In this document: positions 41,363 through 50,555 of the stretch, piece by piece | How positions within the stretch are numbered: the stretch's first letter is position 1 | How the letters are laid out: each line of letters opens with the position of its first letter | Origin: Marinobacterium lutimaris | GTDB taxonomy: Bacteria > Pseudomonadota > Gammaproteobacteria > Pseudomonadales > Balneatricaceae | NCBI RefSeq assembly: GCF_900108065.1 | Contig: NZ_FNVQ01000001.1 | Coordinates: 186,001-250,000 of the forward strand | Direction of reading: 5' to 3' | DNA: 64,000 nucleotides | The notes under the pieces: generated by a model | Told to the model about the DNA's origin: nothing | Database searches by the model: none | What the model saw: only the letters and a program-made list of their open reading frames with translations | Translations under genes and position numbers: made by a program

Positions 41363-41458
41363 CTCAGGCCTCAAGGGCCTGAGCCCCGGCAAGATAGTCT
41401 TTGCCTCTGTGCCAACGCGGGTTCGGCTGAACCCCTTTTCTTGGGTCGTTGCCGACCC
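41363..41458 (+). ncRNA. three-hairpin leader upstream of the NAGGN operon
   Basis: Three hairpins follow each other: CTCAGGCC/GGCCTGAG (41363-41383, 8-bp stem), GGGTTC/GAACCC (41419-41434) with a CTTTTCTT tail, and GGGTCG/CGACCC (41443-41458). The second looks like a weak intrinsic terminator, so the leader may attenuate asnO expression. The gap 41138-41571 has no credible gene; a 69-codon frame through it is disrupted in character and follows the hairpins. Confidence 0.45.
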
Positions 41459-41571
41459 GGGCCCCCGCTCAGTTCTTAATTCTGTCGCTTTATCTTCATC
41501 CCGTTCCCTGAGAGTACGTCGGGAGCGTCGCGACCTTTACCCCATGCGCTGTTAAGGAACTACATAAGCCT

Positions 41572-43347
41572 ATGTGCGGAATTTGTGGAGAGATCATTTT
41601 TGACGGCGGTACGCCGTCGGTTACCGCCGTTGAACGGATGGCGGAGAAACTACGTCCCAGAGGGCCCGATGCGGGCGGTATCTATTCCCAGAAGAACTTC
41701 GTTTTTGGCCATCGCCGCCTGAAAATTATCGATCTGTCGGACCATGCTCAGCAGCCGATGCATGACCCGGACCTGGGCCTGACCCTGGTATTCAACGGCT
41801 GTATCTACAACTACAAGGAACTGCGCGAAGAGCTTCAGGCGCGTGGCTACCGTTTCTTTTCAAGCGGTGATTCCGAGGTGATCCTGAAGGCGTTTCACGC
41901 CTGGGGACCTGACTGTGTCAGCCGCTTCAACGGCATGTTTGCCTTTGCCATCCATAACCGTGACACCGGCCGTGTGGTGATGGCGCGGGACCGCTTCGGT
42001 ATCAAACCGTTTTATTACTCCGAGCAGGAAGGCAAGCTGCGCTTCGCCTCCTCGCTGCCGGCACTGCTGGCCGCCGGTGGCGTCGATACCGAGATCGACC
42101 CGGTAGCGCTGCACCACTATATGCAGTGGCACGCCGTGGTACCGCCGCCCTACACCCTGCTGAAAGGCGTACGTAAGTTGCCGCCGGCCACCTACCGGGT
42201 GATCGAGGCGGATGGCTCCTTCAAGGATACCCGTTACTGGACCCAGACCATGGGGCCGAAGGACAAGGCCGACGAGGGCAAGACCCAGCGGGAGTGGGAG
42301 GACGAACTGCTCGAGGTGATGCGCCGTTCGGTGGAACGTCGCGCCGTGGCCGATGTGCCGGTGGGCGTGCTGCTCTCTGGTGGGCTGGATTCCAGCCTGA
42401 TTGTCGGTCTGCTGGCAGAGCATGGTCAGACCGGGCTAAACACCTTCTCGGTGGGTTTTGAGGCCGCCGGTGGCGAGAAGGGGGACGAGTTCAAATACTC
42501 AGACATCATTGCCAATCACTACAACACCGAGCATCACCAGATCATGGTGCCATCCAGCCGCCTGCTGGAAACCCTGCCGGAAACCTTCGGCGCCATGTCT
42601 GAGCCGATGGTGAGCTATGACAACGTGGGCTTTTACCTTCTCTCCCATGAGGTCTCCAAACACCTGAAAGTGGTGCAGAGCGGCCAGGGGGCCGATGAAG
42701 TCTTCGGCGGCTACCACTGGTATCCACCGATGCTGAATAGCGAAGACGCGGTGGAGGATTACAGCAAGGCGTTTTTCGATCGCAGTGAAGAGGAGTTCGC
42801 CGAGGCGATCAGCGCAGACTTCGTAGGCGACAACTACTCACGCCAATTCGTAGAGAACTACTTTGCCGGGATCAGCGCCCCGCGTCCGGTTGATAAGGCG
42901 TTGCATATCGATACCAACGTGATGCTGGTGGATGACCCGGTCAAACGTGTCGATAACATGACCATGGCCTGGGGGCTGGAAGCACGGGTGCCGTTCCTCG
43001 ATCACGAGGTAGTGGAACTGGCAGGGCGCATTCCTGCCGAACTGAAGGTGAAAGACAGCGGCAAGTATGTGCTTAAGGAGATGGCGCGGCGGATCATCCC
43101 CAACGAGGTGATCGACCGGCCCAAGGGCTATTTCCCGGTGCCAGCGCTGAAGTATATCGAAGGGCCTTACCTTGAGTTTGTGCGCGATTACCTGGACAGC
43201 GACACCTGCCGCCAGCGTGGCCTATTCCGCCGGGAATATCTGGACCAGCTGATGGATGCACCCCGCGATCATATAACACCGCTGCGTGGTTCCAAGCTCT
43301 GGCAGGTATCCCTGCTGGAGATGTGGCTGCAGACCCATGGAGTCTGA
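41572..43347 (+). CDS. asnO: N-acetylglutaminylglutamine amidotransferase (NAGGN synthesis)
   Basis: A 591-residue class II glutamine amidotransferase of the asparagine-synthetase type. Cys2 nucleophile (MCGICGEIIFDGG), GPDAGGIYS and the PP-loop LLSGGLDSSLIVGLLAEHG near 268-286 are visible; later LEARVPFLDHEVVELAGRIP. In the NAGGN operon it makes the terminal amide of N-acetylglutaminylglutamine amide, an osmolyte. It is first in a three-gene unit with ngg and an M42 peptidase, which separates it from ordinary asnB. A structured leader precedes it. Confidence 0.93.
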   Translation: MCGICGEIIFDGGTPSVTAVERMAEKLRPRGPDAGGIYSQKNFVFGHRRLKIIDLSDHAQQPMHDPDLGLTLVFNGCIYNYKELREELQARGYRFFSSGDSEVILKAFHAWGPDCVSRFNGMFAFAIHNRDTGRVVMARDRFGIKPFYYSEQEGKLRFASSLPALLAAGGVDTEIDPVALHHYMQWHAVVPPPYTLLKGVRKLPPATYRVIEADGSFKDTRYWTQTMGPKDKADEGKTQREWEDELLEVMRRSVERRAVADVPVGVLLSGGLDSSLIVGLLAEHGQTGLNTFSVGFEAAGGEKGDEFKYSDIIANHYNTEHHQIMVPSSRLLETLPETFGAMSEPMVSYDNVGFYLLSHEVSKHLKVVQSGQGADEVFGGYHWYPPMLNSEDAVEDYSKAFFDRSEEEFAEAISADFVGDNYSRQFVENYFAGISAPRPVDKALHIDTNVMLVDDPVKRVDNMTMAWGLEARVPFLDHEVVELAGRIPAELKVKDSGKYVLKEMARRIIPNEVIDRPKGYFPVPALKYIEGPYLEFVRDYLDSDTCRQRGLFRREYLDQLMDAPRDHITPLRGSKLWQVSLLEMWLQTHGV

Positions 43348-43349
43348 CC

Positions 43350-45131
43350 GTGACCAAGAAACCGGAACAGGATAGCTCGCAACAGAAAGAGCGGCAGAAC
43401 CCGATGGATCCCTCGGTGATGGCGTCGCTGAAACACTGGGGCGATCCGCTGGATCTGCCCGGTGAAAAGATGCGCGAAGAGGTGGCACTGGACTGCGGTT
43501 GGGGCCGGCTGATCTTCGGCCAGACCTTCCGCGATCCGCAGAAGCTGGCGCAGCTGCTGCGCAAGGAGCGCGAGGGACGGCGCGATATTGCACTTTATGT
43601 GCGTGAGCCGCACGTGGTGCTCTCCTATGCGCCCCAGGATCTGTTTATGGATCCGTCGCTGACCTACCGCCTCGACTTCAGCAACTATCAGGAGCGCGAC
43701 GACTTCCCCGAGGGGATGCGGATTCGCGAAATCACTCCGCAGGATGACCAGCGCCGTATCAACCGCCTGCATATGGCGCGGCATATGGTGCCCGCCTATG
43801 ACGGCTTCTACTCCAAGCTGCCGGACAAGCCGGAGCTGACGGTGCTGGTGGCTGAAGAGGTAGCCTCCGGCGAAATCATCGGTGTGGTCACCGGCGTTGA
43901 CCATCGTGAAGCGATCAACGACCCGGATAACGGCTGCAGCCTCTGGGCGCTGGTCAGCGATCCCCAGGCGCAGATTTCCTCGGTAGGTGAGTGGCTTTCG
44001 CGCGCGCTGATCGAGCTGATGCGTGACCGAGGCCGGGCGTTCATGGATCTGTCGGTGATGCACGATAACCATGCCGCCATCCATCTCTATGACAAGCTCA
44101 ATTTTGAACAGGTGCCGGTTTACTGCCTTAAACACAAAAACTCGATCAACGAGAAGCTGTTTATCGGCCAGGACCCGGAAGAGGAGCTCAACATCTATGC
44201 CCGCCTGATCACCAAGGAAGCGCGCCGACGCGGTATTGGTGTTGAAGTGCTGGATGCCGAAGGTGGCTTTTTTCGCCTGTCGCTGGGCGGTCGCTGGGTG
44301 ACCTGTCGCGAATCCCTCAGCGAGATGACCTCCGCCGTCGCCATGAGCCGCTGCGACGACAAGGCGGTCACCCGTCGCCTGCTGCAGAAAGAGGGGCTGC
44401 GCGTGCCCGAGCAGCTGGTGGTCAGCGATGAAGCCGGGATCGAGAACTTTCTATCGCGTCATCACTCGGTGGTGGTCAAGCCCGCCCGTGGCGAGCAGGG
44501 CCGTGGTATTCAGGTGGGTTTGAGTAGCCTGGATGAGGTCAGCGATGCTGTGGACGCGGCGCGGTTCTACTGCGACAAGGTGCTGCTGGAGCAGTGTGTC
44601 AAAGGCGAAGACCTGCGCATTATCGTTATCGATTACAAGGTTGTGGCCGCGGCGGTGCGTCGTCCACCGAAGATTATTGGTGATGGCGACCAGACTATCG
44701 GCGAGTTGATTGAACGTCTGAGCCGCCGCCGGGCGGCGGCTACCGATGGCGAAAGCACCATCCCGCTCGATGCTGAAACCGAGCGCTGTGTGGCCCGTGC
44801 CGGTTACAGTCTCGATGAGATCCTGCCCCGTGGTGAGTGGCTACAGGTGCGAACCACGGCTAACCTTCATACAGGAGGCACTATTCATGATGTGACCGGC
44901 GAGCTGCACCCGGTCCTCTCGTCGGCGGCCATTCGCGCTGCCAAAGCGATCGAAATCCCGGTGGTGGGACTCGATTTCATGGTGCCCGATGTGAGTGGGC
45001 CCGATTACGCCATCATCGAAGCCAATGAGCGCCCGGGGCTGGCCAACCATGAGCCGCAGCCCACGGTGGAGTGCTTTGTCGATCTACTCTTTCCCCACAC
45101 CCGCAGCCAGAAAGAACGGAGCAATAAGTGA
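43350..45131 (+). CDS. ngg: N-acetylglutaminylglutamine synthetase (GNAT plus ATP-grasp)
   Basis: A 593-residue two-domain enzyme: N-terminal GNAT acetyltransferase (about 110-260; VSDPQAQISSVGEWLSRALI) and C-terminal ATP-grasp ligase (about 330-585; SVVVKPARGEQGRGIQVGLS, KVLLEQCVKGEDLRIIVID, IEANERPGLANHEPQPTVEC). It builds the acetylated glutamine dipeptide that AsnO amidates. Start is GTG 43350 with GGAG 9 bases upstream, 2 bp after the asnO stop; the longer frame inside asnO is unlikely. Confidence 0.93.
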   Translation: MTKKPEQDSSQQKERQNPMDPSVMASLKHWGDPLDLPGEKMREEVALDCGWGRLIFGQTFRDPQKLAQLLRKEREGRRDIALYVREPHVVLSYAPQDLFMDPSLTYRLDFSNYQERDDFPEGMRIREITPQDDQRRINRLHMARHMVPAYDGFYSKLPDKPELTVLVAEEVASGEIIGVVTGVDHREAINDPDNGCSLWALVSDPQAQISSVGEWLSRALIELMRDRGRAFMDLSVMHDNHAAIHLYDKLNFEQVPVYCLKHKNSINEKLFIGQDPEEELNIYARLITKEARRRGIGVEVLDAEGGFFRLSLGGRWVTCRESLSEMTSAVAMSRCDDKAVTRRLLQKEGLRVPEQLVVSDEAGIENFLSRHHSVVVKPARGEQGRGIQVGLSSLDEVSDAVDAARFYCDKVLLEQCVKGEDLRIIVIDYKVVAAAVRRPPKIIGDGDQTIGELIERLSRRRAAATDGESTIPLDAETERCVARAGYSLDEILPRGEWLQVRTTANLHTGGTIHDVTGELHPVLSSAAIRAAKAIEIPVVGLDFMVPDVSGPDYAIIEANERPGLANHEPQPTVECFVDLLFPHTRSQKERSNK

Positions 45132-46261
45132 CCAAACTGCAAATTGATCAGGAATACCTCAAGGAGCAGCTGAAGAACCTGCTGCTGACGCCCAGCCCCT
45201 CCGGCATGACCGACGATGCGGTGCGTTACGTTTGTGGCGAGCTGGAAAAGCTGGATATCCGTTACGAGCTGACCCGGCGTGGTGCGATCCGCGCCATTAT
45301 CCCCGGCAAGAATGATTCCCCGCGCCGCGCCATCGCCGCGCACCTGGATACCCTGGGCGCCATGGTAAAAGGGCTAAAACGGGAAGGGCGCCTGCGCGTG
45401 GTGCCGATCGGCCACTGGAATGCTCGCTTTGCCGAAGGTGCACGGGTGAAGGTGCATTGCGATAACGGCCAGGTCTACACCGGGACTATCCTGCCACTGA
45501 AAGCCTCGGGTCATACCTACAATAAGGGTGTCGATGAGCAGCCCTCGGACTGGTCCAACCTGGAAATCCGTATCGATGAGCCGGTGAATCAGATCGATCA
45601 GCTCTGGGATATGGGGGTCCGTGTGGGCGACTTTGTCTCCGTGGACTCCAAGCCCGAGTTCTGCCCGAGCGGACATATCAACGGCCGTCATCTGGATGAC
45701 AAGGCTGGCGTTGCCAGCATGCTCGCGGCGGCCAAGGCAATGATGGATGCGGACGTGAAGCCGGAGCTGGACTGCCACCTGCTGTTCACCATTTCGGAAG
45801 AGGTGGGCGTGGGCGCATCCCACGTGTTGCATGGCGATATCGCCGAGATGGTCTCCATCGATAACGGTACCATCGCACCGGAGCAGAACACCTGCGAGTA
45901 CGGCGTCACCATCGCCATGCAGGATTCCAGCGGCCCATTTGACCGTCCGTTGACCCAGCACCTGATCAACATCTGCAAACGTGAAGAGGTGGAGTTCAGC
46001 CGCGATGTGTTCCTCTACTACCGCAGCGATGCCGCCTCGGCGCTGGAGGCGGGCAACGATATCCGCACCGCGCTGATCTGCTTTGCCCTGGATGCCTCCC
46101 ATGGCTGGGAGCGCACCCATATAGGCTCACTGGAATCGGTGGCGAGTCTGCTGGTGGGTTACATGCGCTCGAAACCGCTGTTCGCCGAGCATGAAAACGT
46201 CATCGGTGATGAGAGCGAATACCCGCTGATCGCCGCCGACCGCGAACGGTTGAAAATGTAA
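45128..46261 (+). CDS. M42-family metallopeptidase of the NAGGN operon
   Basis: A 377-residue M42 (glutamyl aminopeptidase-like) hydrolase. Metal and catalytic motifs: IAAHLDTLGAMVKGLKREGR at about 68-87, INGRHLDDKAGVASMLAAAK, FTISEEVGVGASHVLHGDI near 218-236, and YYRSDAASALEAGND. GTG start overlaps the ngg stop (GTGA). This is the third member of the conserved osmoprotectant trio; it may trim or recycle the dipeptide osmolyte, a role suggested by gene context. Confidence 0.92.
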   Translation: MTKLQIDQEYLKEQLKNLLLTPSPSGMTDDAVRYVCGELEKLDIRYELTRRGAIRAIIPGKNDSPRRAIAAHLDTLGAMVKGLKREGRLRVVPIGHWNARFAEGARVKVHCDNGQVYTGTILPLKASGHTYNKGVDEQPSDWSNLEIRIDEPVNQIDQLWDMGVRVGDFVSVDSKPEFCPSGHINGRHLDDKAGVASMLAAAKAMMDADVKPELDCHLLFTISEEVGVGASHVLHGDIAEMVSIDNGTIAPEQNTCEYGVTIAMQDSSGPFDRPLTQHLINICKREEVEFSRDVFLYYRSDAASALEAGNDIRTALICFALDASHGWERTHIGSLESVASLLVGYMRSKPLFAEHENVIGDESEYPLIAADRERLKM

Positions 46262-46292
46262 GTCGGTTTGGGGTGCCGCCGCAGCTATTTTT

Positions 46293-46318
46293 CGTAGGAG
46301 CGGCGCCCCGCCGCGATC
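46293..46318. repeat. REP-like hairpin (GTAGGAGCGGC type)
   Basis: CGTAGGAGCGGCGCCCCGCC and the next six bases form GCGGCG/CGCCGC with a 3-base loop behind a GTAGGAG head. Pseudomonas-type REP elements have the same head-and-stem form. A second, larger pairing with GGGGTGCCGC at 46270 is possible. It sits between convergent genes, the usual place for REPs. Only one copy was noticed in the window. Confidence 0.6.
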
Positions 46319-46325
46319 ACCCGCC

Positions 46326-47495
46326 TTATGTTCGTGTTGCCGCTACGATCTTTGGCAGGTGGTAAGCCACCAACCCCGCAACCAATCCCCAGAATGCGCT
46401 GCCGACCCCCACCAGGGTCATACCTGATGCCGTGGCCAGGAATGTAATCAGCGCGGCATCGCGCACCTCGTCGTCCTTGAGTGCCGCCGACAGGCTGCTG
46501 CTGATGGTGCCGAGCAGGGCTAGGCCCGCGATAGCCATCACCAACTGCGATGGAAAAGCCGCAAACAGGGCGGCTACCGTGGCGCCGAAAATACCGGTCA
46601 GCAGGTAGAAAAAGCCGGCCCAGGCGGATGCCAGGTAACGTCGTTTCGGATCTGGATCCGCCTCTTTGCCCATGCAGATCGCTGCAGTGATCGCCGCCAG
46701 GTTGAAAGCGAAGCCGCCCAGCGGCGCCAGGATCAGACCGGTCAGACCGGTACTGGTGATCAACGGTGAGGCAGGAGTGTCGTAGCCGTTGGCCCGCAGT
46801 ACCGCCAACCCGGGCACGTTCTGTGACGCCATGGTGACGATAAACAGCGGTACGCCGACGCCGATCAGGGCGGGCACCGAAAACTCCGGCCAGGTCCAGA
46901 TCGGACGGGCCAGCTCCCAGCTCAGGGTTTCTACCTCGAGCATTCCCTGCAGCGCAGCGATCAGCAGACCCATGGCCAGAGTCAGCGGAATCACATAACG
47001 TGGCAGCAGGATACGGCCGAGCAGATAGGTCAGCAGCATGGTGCCTACCAGCAGCAACTGGGTTTCCATGGCGCCGAACAGTTGCAGACCGAACTGGAAC
47101 AGCACGCCCGCCAGCATGGCGGCCGCAAGAGGCGCGGGAACCTGTTTCATCAGGCGATCGAACCAGCCGGTGATACCGCACAGGGTGATCAGCGCGGAGC
47201 TGAACAGGAACACGCCCACCGCCTCATTCAGGCTCAGGCCGGAAAGGCCAGTGACCAGCAGCGCAGCGCCCGGCGTGGACCAGGCGGTGAGTACCGGCGT
47301 TTTGAAATAGAGCGACAGACCCCCGCTGGTGAGTGCCATGCCGATACCCAGGGCCCATAGCCATGAACTGATCTCGGCGGCGCTGGCGCCCGCGGCGGAT
47401 GCGGCCTGAAAGATGATGGCAGCGGAGCTGGTGTAGCCCACCAGTACGGCGACAAATCCGGCTGAAATATGAGAGAGGCTAGGCGTAAAACGCAT
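46326..47495 (-). CDS. BenE/YdcO-family transporter
   Basis: A 389-residue inner-membrane protein with 11-12 membrane segments of the benzoate/H+ symporter (BenE) family: FVAVLVGYTSSAAIIFQAAS near the start, TPVLTAWSTPGAALLVTGLS, then PLFIVTMASQNVPGLAVLRA, and NLAAITAAICMGKEADPDPK. I start at ATG 47495. The family transports aromatic acids but most members, such as YdcO, have no proven substrate. It is divergent to an XRE-cupin regulator over a region with a repeated operator-like site. Confidence 0.88.
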   Translation of the reverse strand: MRFTPSLSHISAGFVAVLVGYTSSAAIIFQAASAAGASAAEISSWLWALGIGMALTSGGLSLYFKTPVLTAWSTPGAALLVTGLSGLSLNEAVGVFLFSSALITLCGITGWFDRLMKQVPAPLAAAMLAGVLFQFGLQLFGAMETQLLLVGTMLLTYLLGRILLPRYVIPLTLAMGLLIAALQGMLEVETLSWELARPIWTWPEFSVPALIGVGVPLFIVTMASQNVPGLAVLRANGYDTPASPLITSTGLTGLILAPLGGFAFNLAAITAAICMGKEADPDPKRRYLASAWAGFFYLLTGIFGATVAALFAAFPSQLVMAIAGLALLGTISSSLSAALKDDEVRDAALITFLATASGMTLVGVGSAFWGLVAGLVAYHLPKIVAATRT

Positions 47496-47617
47496 GATGC
47501 TTACCAATATGTTGAGCTGATGGCTTCGGTCGATGATTTTTGGCTGTTTATTAATCTGTGCGACTTATTAATGTTTGCGACAGGGAACGGTTATTCAGCG
47601 CCGCTGGCTTGGAAATG

Positions 47618-47676
47618 TCGGACGCTATAGCGCACAATATGCGCAAAGGATACGCTCGGACGTTATAGCGCACAAT
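47618..47676. promoter_or_regulatory. two direct copies of a 21-bp operator-like site
   Basis: TCGGACGCTATAGCGCACAA+T at 47618-47638 and the same sequence with one change at 47656-47676, 38 bp apart. The first copy overlaps a 15-bp palindrome GCGCACAATATGCGC (47630-47644). They lie 53-111 bp before the XRE-cupin gene in the region shared with the benE-type gene, so they are likely binding sites for that regulator. Confidence 0.6.
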
Positions 47677-47728
47677 GGTTTTACTAGTCATTGCTTATAT
47701 ATTCAGTGCGCTTTTGGCAGGAGATGGC

Positions 47729-48286
47729 ATGAAAGAACCCGGTCAGTACCTGGCGCAGGTGCTTAAACAGCGCCGCCAGGCCAAGGGATGGAGTCTGGAT
47801 CAGACTTCCCGCAACACCGGCGTCAGCAAGGCGATGCTGGGGCAGATAGAGCGCGGCGAGTCGAGCCCGACGGTGGCCACGTTGTGGAAGATCGCCACCG
47901 GTTTCAATGCCGCCTTGTCGGACTTTCTTGAGCCTCCAGACATTGAGGATCAGGGAAGCGTGCGTCAGGCGGATGAGCTGCGCCACCAGCCGGCCGTGGA
48001 TCAGATGCTGGTGGCGACCATCTTCCCCTACGATGCAGCGCTGGGTTTTGAAATGTTCGAACTGACCCTGATGCCGGGCTATACTCGCAGCTCTGAACCG
48101 CATGCGCCCGGCGTCATCGAGCATGTGGTGCTGCTTAGAGGCGAGATGGAACTGCTGATCGAAGGGCGCTGGAAGCTGCTGCTTGAGGGTGACGCCATCC
48201 GCTTTGCCGCCGACCGTCCACATGGTTATCGCAACCTTGGCCGTGAACCCGCGGTCTTTCATAACCTGATTCATTACCCTGCCTGA
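47729..48286 (+). CDS. XRE-family regulator with C-terminal cupin
   Basis: A 185-residue regulator: helix-turn-helix at about 9-63 (LAQVLKQRRQAKGWSLDQTS, then LGQIERGESSPTVATLWKIA) and cupin at about 105-180 (SEPHAPGVIEHVVLLRGEME; GDAIRFAADRPHGYRNLG). Start ATG 47729 follows AGGAGA by six bases. Regulators of this type sense small metabolites and often control adjacent transporters; here the BenE-type gene (divergent) and the EamA gene (downstream) are candidates. The repeated 21-bp site in front may be its operator. Confidence 0.88.
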   Translation: MKEPGQYLAQVLKQRRQAKGWSLDQTSRNTGVSKAMLGQIERGESSPTVATLWKIATGFNAALSDFLEPPDIEDQGSVRQADELRHQPAVDQMLVATIFPYDAALGFEMFELTLMPGYTRSSEPHAPGVIEHVVLLRGEMELLIEGRWKLLLEGDAIRFAADRPHGYRNLGREPAVFHNLIHYPA

Positions 48287-48344
48287 TACCTCCGTCACGG
48301 AGCGATCGACATTTCCCGGCGTAGCGCGCCGGTTCGGAGCTGTT

Positions 48345-49262
48345 TTGAGTATTTCGCATTGGGGCCTGGCGCTGCTGATTGTGCTGGGCTGGGGGCTTAA
48401 TTTCGTTGTTATCCGCTTTGGTCTTGATGAGCTGACGCCAATGCTGCTCGGCGGATTGCGTTTTCTGGTGGTAGCCATCCCGGCGGTATTCTTCATCAAG
48501 CCGCCGAAAATGCCGTTGAAGTGGCTTCTGGGGTATGGCCTCACTATCAGCTTCGGGCAGTTTGCGCTGCTGTTTACCGCCATGCATCTGGGGATGCCGG
48601 CAGGGTTGGCCTCATTGGTGCTGCAGTCGCAGATGTTGTTTACCATGATTTTTGCGCTGCTTCTGCTCGGCGAACGCTGGCATCTGCCACAGCTGATCTC
48701 CCTGGTGGTAGCGAGCATCGGCCTGGTGTTTCTGGCCAGCGCCACGCCAGCCACCGAAATGACTCTGGTTGGCTTTTTGCTGACAATTGCGGCCGCCGCC
48801 AGTTGGGGCTTGGGGAACATCGTTACCCGGCGCATTGGCCAGATGGACGGTGTCAATCTGATGAGTGTGGTGGTCTGGGGAGCGCTCATTCCACCGATCC
48901 CGTTTTTCCTGCTCTCCTGGTGGCTTGAGGGGCCGGAGATGATCTCGCAGAGCCTGGCCAGCGTAGGTTGGAAGTCGGTGGGAGTTCTGGTTTATCTGGC
49001 GACGGTCGCGACCTTGTTTGGCTACGGTTGCTGGTCGTTCCTGATGAGCCGTTACCCGGCCTCTACCGTGGCGCCGCTAACACTGCTTGTTCCTGTGGTT
49101 GGGCTGCTTGCCGCCTGGATTGTGCTGGGGGAGTCGTTGAGCCTGTCGCAGGGCATCGGCATCGTACTGATTCTGCTGGGTTTGATGATCAATGTGTTTG
49201 GCCAGAACTTGAGGCTTAAACGCAGGCTGCGTCGCATGGGGATCGATAAACCCGAAATTTGA
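48345..49262 (+). CDS. EamA-family transporter (RhaT/PecM-like)
   Basis: A 305-residue inner-membrane protein with ten membrane segments in two EamA repeats: LALLIVLGWGLNFVVIRFGL at the start, AASIGLVFLA-like packing, and a second repeat from about 148 (LLTIAAAASWGLGNIVTRRI) to 285. The start is probably TTG 48345; no better ATG is near. Family members export amino acids and metabolites. It lies 58 bp after the XRE-cupin gene on the same strand. Confidence 0.88.
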   Translation: MSISHWGLALLIVLGWGLNFVVIRFGLDELTPMLLGGLRFLVVAIPAVFFIKPPKMPLKWLLGYGLTISFGQFALLFTAMHLGMPAGLASLVLQSQMLFTMIFALLLLGERWHLPQLISLVVASIGLVFLASATPATEMTLVGFLLTIAAAASWGLGNIVTRRIGQMDGVNLMSVVVWGALIPPIPFFLLSWWLEGPEMISQSLASVGWKSVGVLVYLATVATLFGYGCWSFLMSRYPASTVAPLTLLVPVVGLLAAWIVLGESLSLSQGIGIVLILLGLMINVFGQNLRLKRRLRRMGIDKPEI

Positions 49263-49382
49263 TCAATTAGTGAACACAGACTCCGGTTGCGGTGACTAAG
49301 ATTTAGACACTGCTGTTGAGATCCGCCGCGCCTACTTTTTCAGTGGGTGTGGATTCGTAAACCTCCCAAACCGGAGTTTGCC

Positions 49383-50555
49383 ATGCTGACAGGCTTTTTT
49401 GACCTGCCCTGGTGGGGCTATATCGCGGTCGTTCTGCTGCTGACCCACCTGACGATTGTTTCCGTGACCGTCTTCCTGCATCGTAGCCAAGCACATCGCT
49501 CGGTCTCCCTGCATCCTGTACCTTCGCACCTGATGCGTTTCTGGCTCTGGCTGACCACCGGTATGGTCACCCGCGAATGGGTGGCAATCCACCGCAAACA
49601 CCATGCTCATTGCGATGCTGATGAGGATCCGCACAGTCCACAGGTGGAGGGCATCTCCAACGTGCTCTGGCGCGGGGCGGAGCTATACCGTGGCGCCCTG
49701 GATGATCCGGAGCTGCTGGCGCGCTACGGCAAGGGCACACCGGATGACTGGGTCGAGCGCAAGCTGTACAGCCGTTTTCCATACCTGGGCATCAGCTTGA
49801 TGCTGGTGATCGATGTTCTCTGTTTCGGGGCCATCGGACTTACGCTCTGGGCGGTGCAGATGGTGTGGATTCCGTTCTGGGCGGCGGGGGTTATTAACGG
49901 CGTCGGCCATTTCCTCGGCTATCGCAATTTCGAGACCGGCGATGCGTCGCGCAATATCAGCCCTCTGGGGCTTCTGATCGGTGGTGAAGAACTGCACAAC
50001 AACCATCATGCGGCACCTTCATCGGCACGACTTTCCTGTCGCTGGTTCGAGTTCGATATCGGCTGGTTCTATATCCGTTGCCTCTCCGCTCTACGTCTGG
50101 CGGAGGTACGCAGTGCCGGCATGATCAGGCAGCTTCCTCTGGCACCTGATGGTGCGCTTAATCGCCTCCAGTTGCTGCGCCTTTATGCCCGCCAGGTGGT
50201 GCTGCCGATTCTTAAGCAGGAGCGGCGCGCGGGCAGTCGTGCTACCCGTGAACTGCTGCGTCGCAGTCGCTGGCTGCTGCTGAGGGAGAAACATCGTCTC
50301 AACGCGGCGCAGCGCTCACGGGTGGATTCGTCGCTGTCACTGAGTACGCGTCTGGCCACGGTTTATGAATATCAGCATCGGCTGCGGGAGGTCTGGACGC
50401 TGCCGGGACGTTCCAGCGAGCGGCTGAGTCGGGCGCTGCATGACTGGTGTCTGGATGCAAAAAGCTCCGGCATCGCCGTGCTTGAGGAGTTTGCCGAGCG
50501 GCTGATGAGTGTGTCTCAGGTCAGCCGCGCGGCGGTCAGCTCGCGTTCTCTTTAG
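49383..50555 (+). CDS. membrane fatty-acid desaturase (delta-9 type)
   Basis: A 390-residue membrane di-iron desaturase. Three histidine boxes are visible: HRSQAHRS at about 36-43, HRKHHAHCD at about 74-82, and HNNHHAAPS at about 205-213. Hydrophobic pairs surround them. The last 150 residues are charged and helical, as in the proteobacterial DesA group. Start ATG 49383. Its stop overlaps in antiparallel sense with the stop of the converging glpD gene (50552-50555). It puts double bonds into acyl chains for membrane fluidity. Confidence 0.9.
   Translation: MLTGFFDLPWWGYIAVVLLLTHLTIVSVTVFLHRSQAHRSVSLHPVPSHLMRFWLWLTTGMVTREWVAIHRKHHAHCDADEDPHSPQVEGISNVLWRGAELYRGALDDPELLARYGKGTPDDWVERKLYSRFPYLGISLMLVIDVLCFGAIGLTLWAVQMVWIPFWAAGVINGVGHFLGYRNFETGDASRNISPLGLLIGGEELHNNHHAAPSSARLSCRWFEFDIGWFYIRCLSALRLAEVRSAGMIRQLPLAPDGALNRLQLLRLYARQVVLPILKQERRAGSRATRELLRRSRWLLLREKHRLNAAQRSRVDSSLSLSTRLATVYEYQHRLREVWTLPGRSSERLSRALHDWCLDAKSSGIAVLEEFAERLMSVSQVSRAAVSSRSL

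Noticed and set aside
41346-41555. 69-codon frame upstream of asnO
   Set aside because: It runs through three RNA hairpins, has no ribosome site and its composition (Ser/Arg/Val) looks non-coding. I treat the region as a leader.
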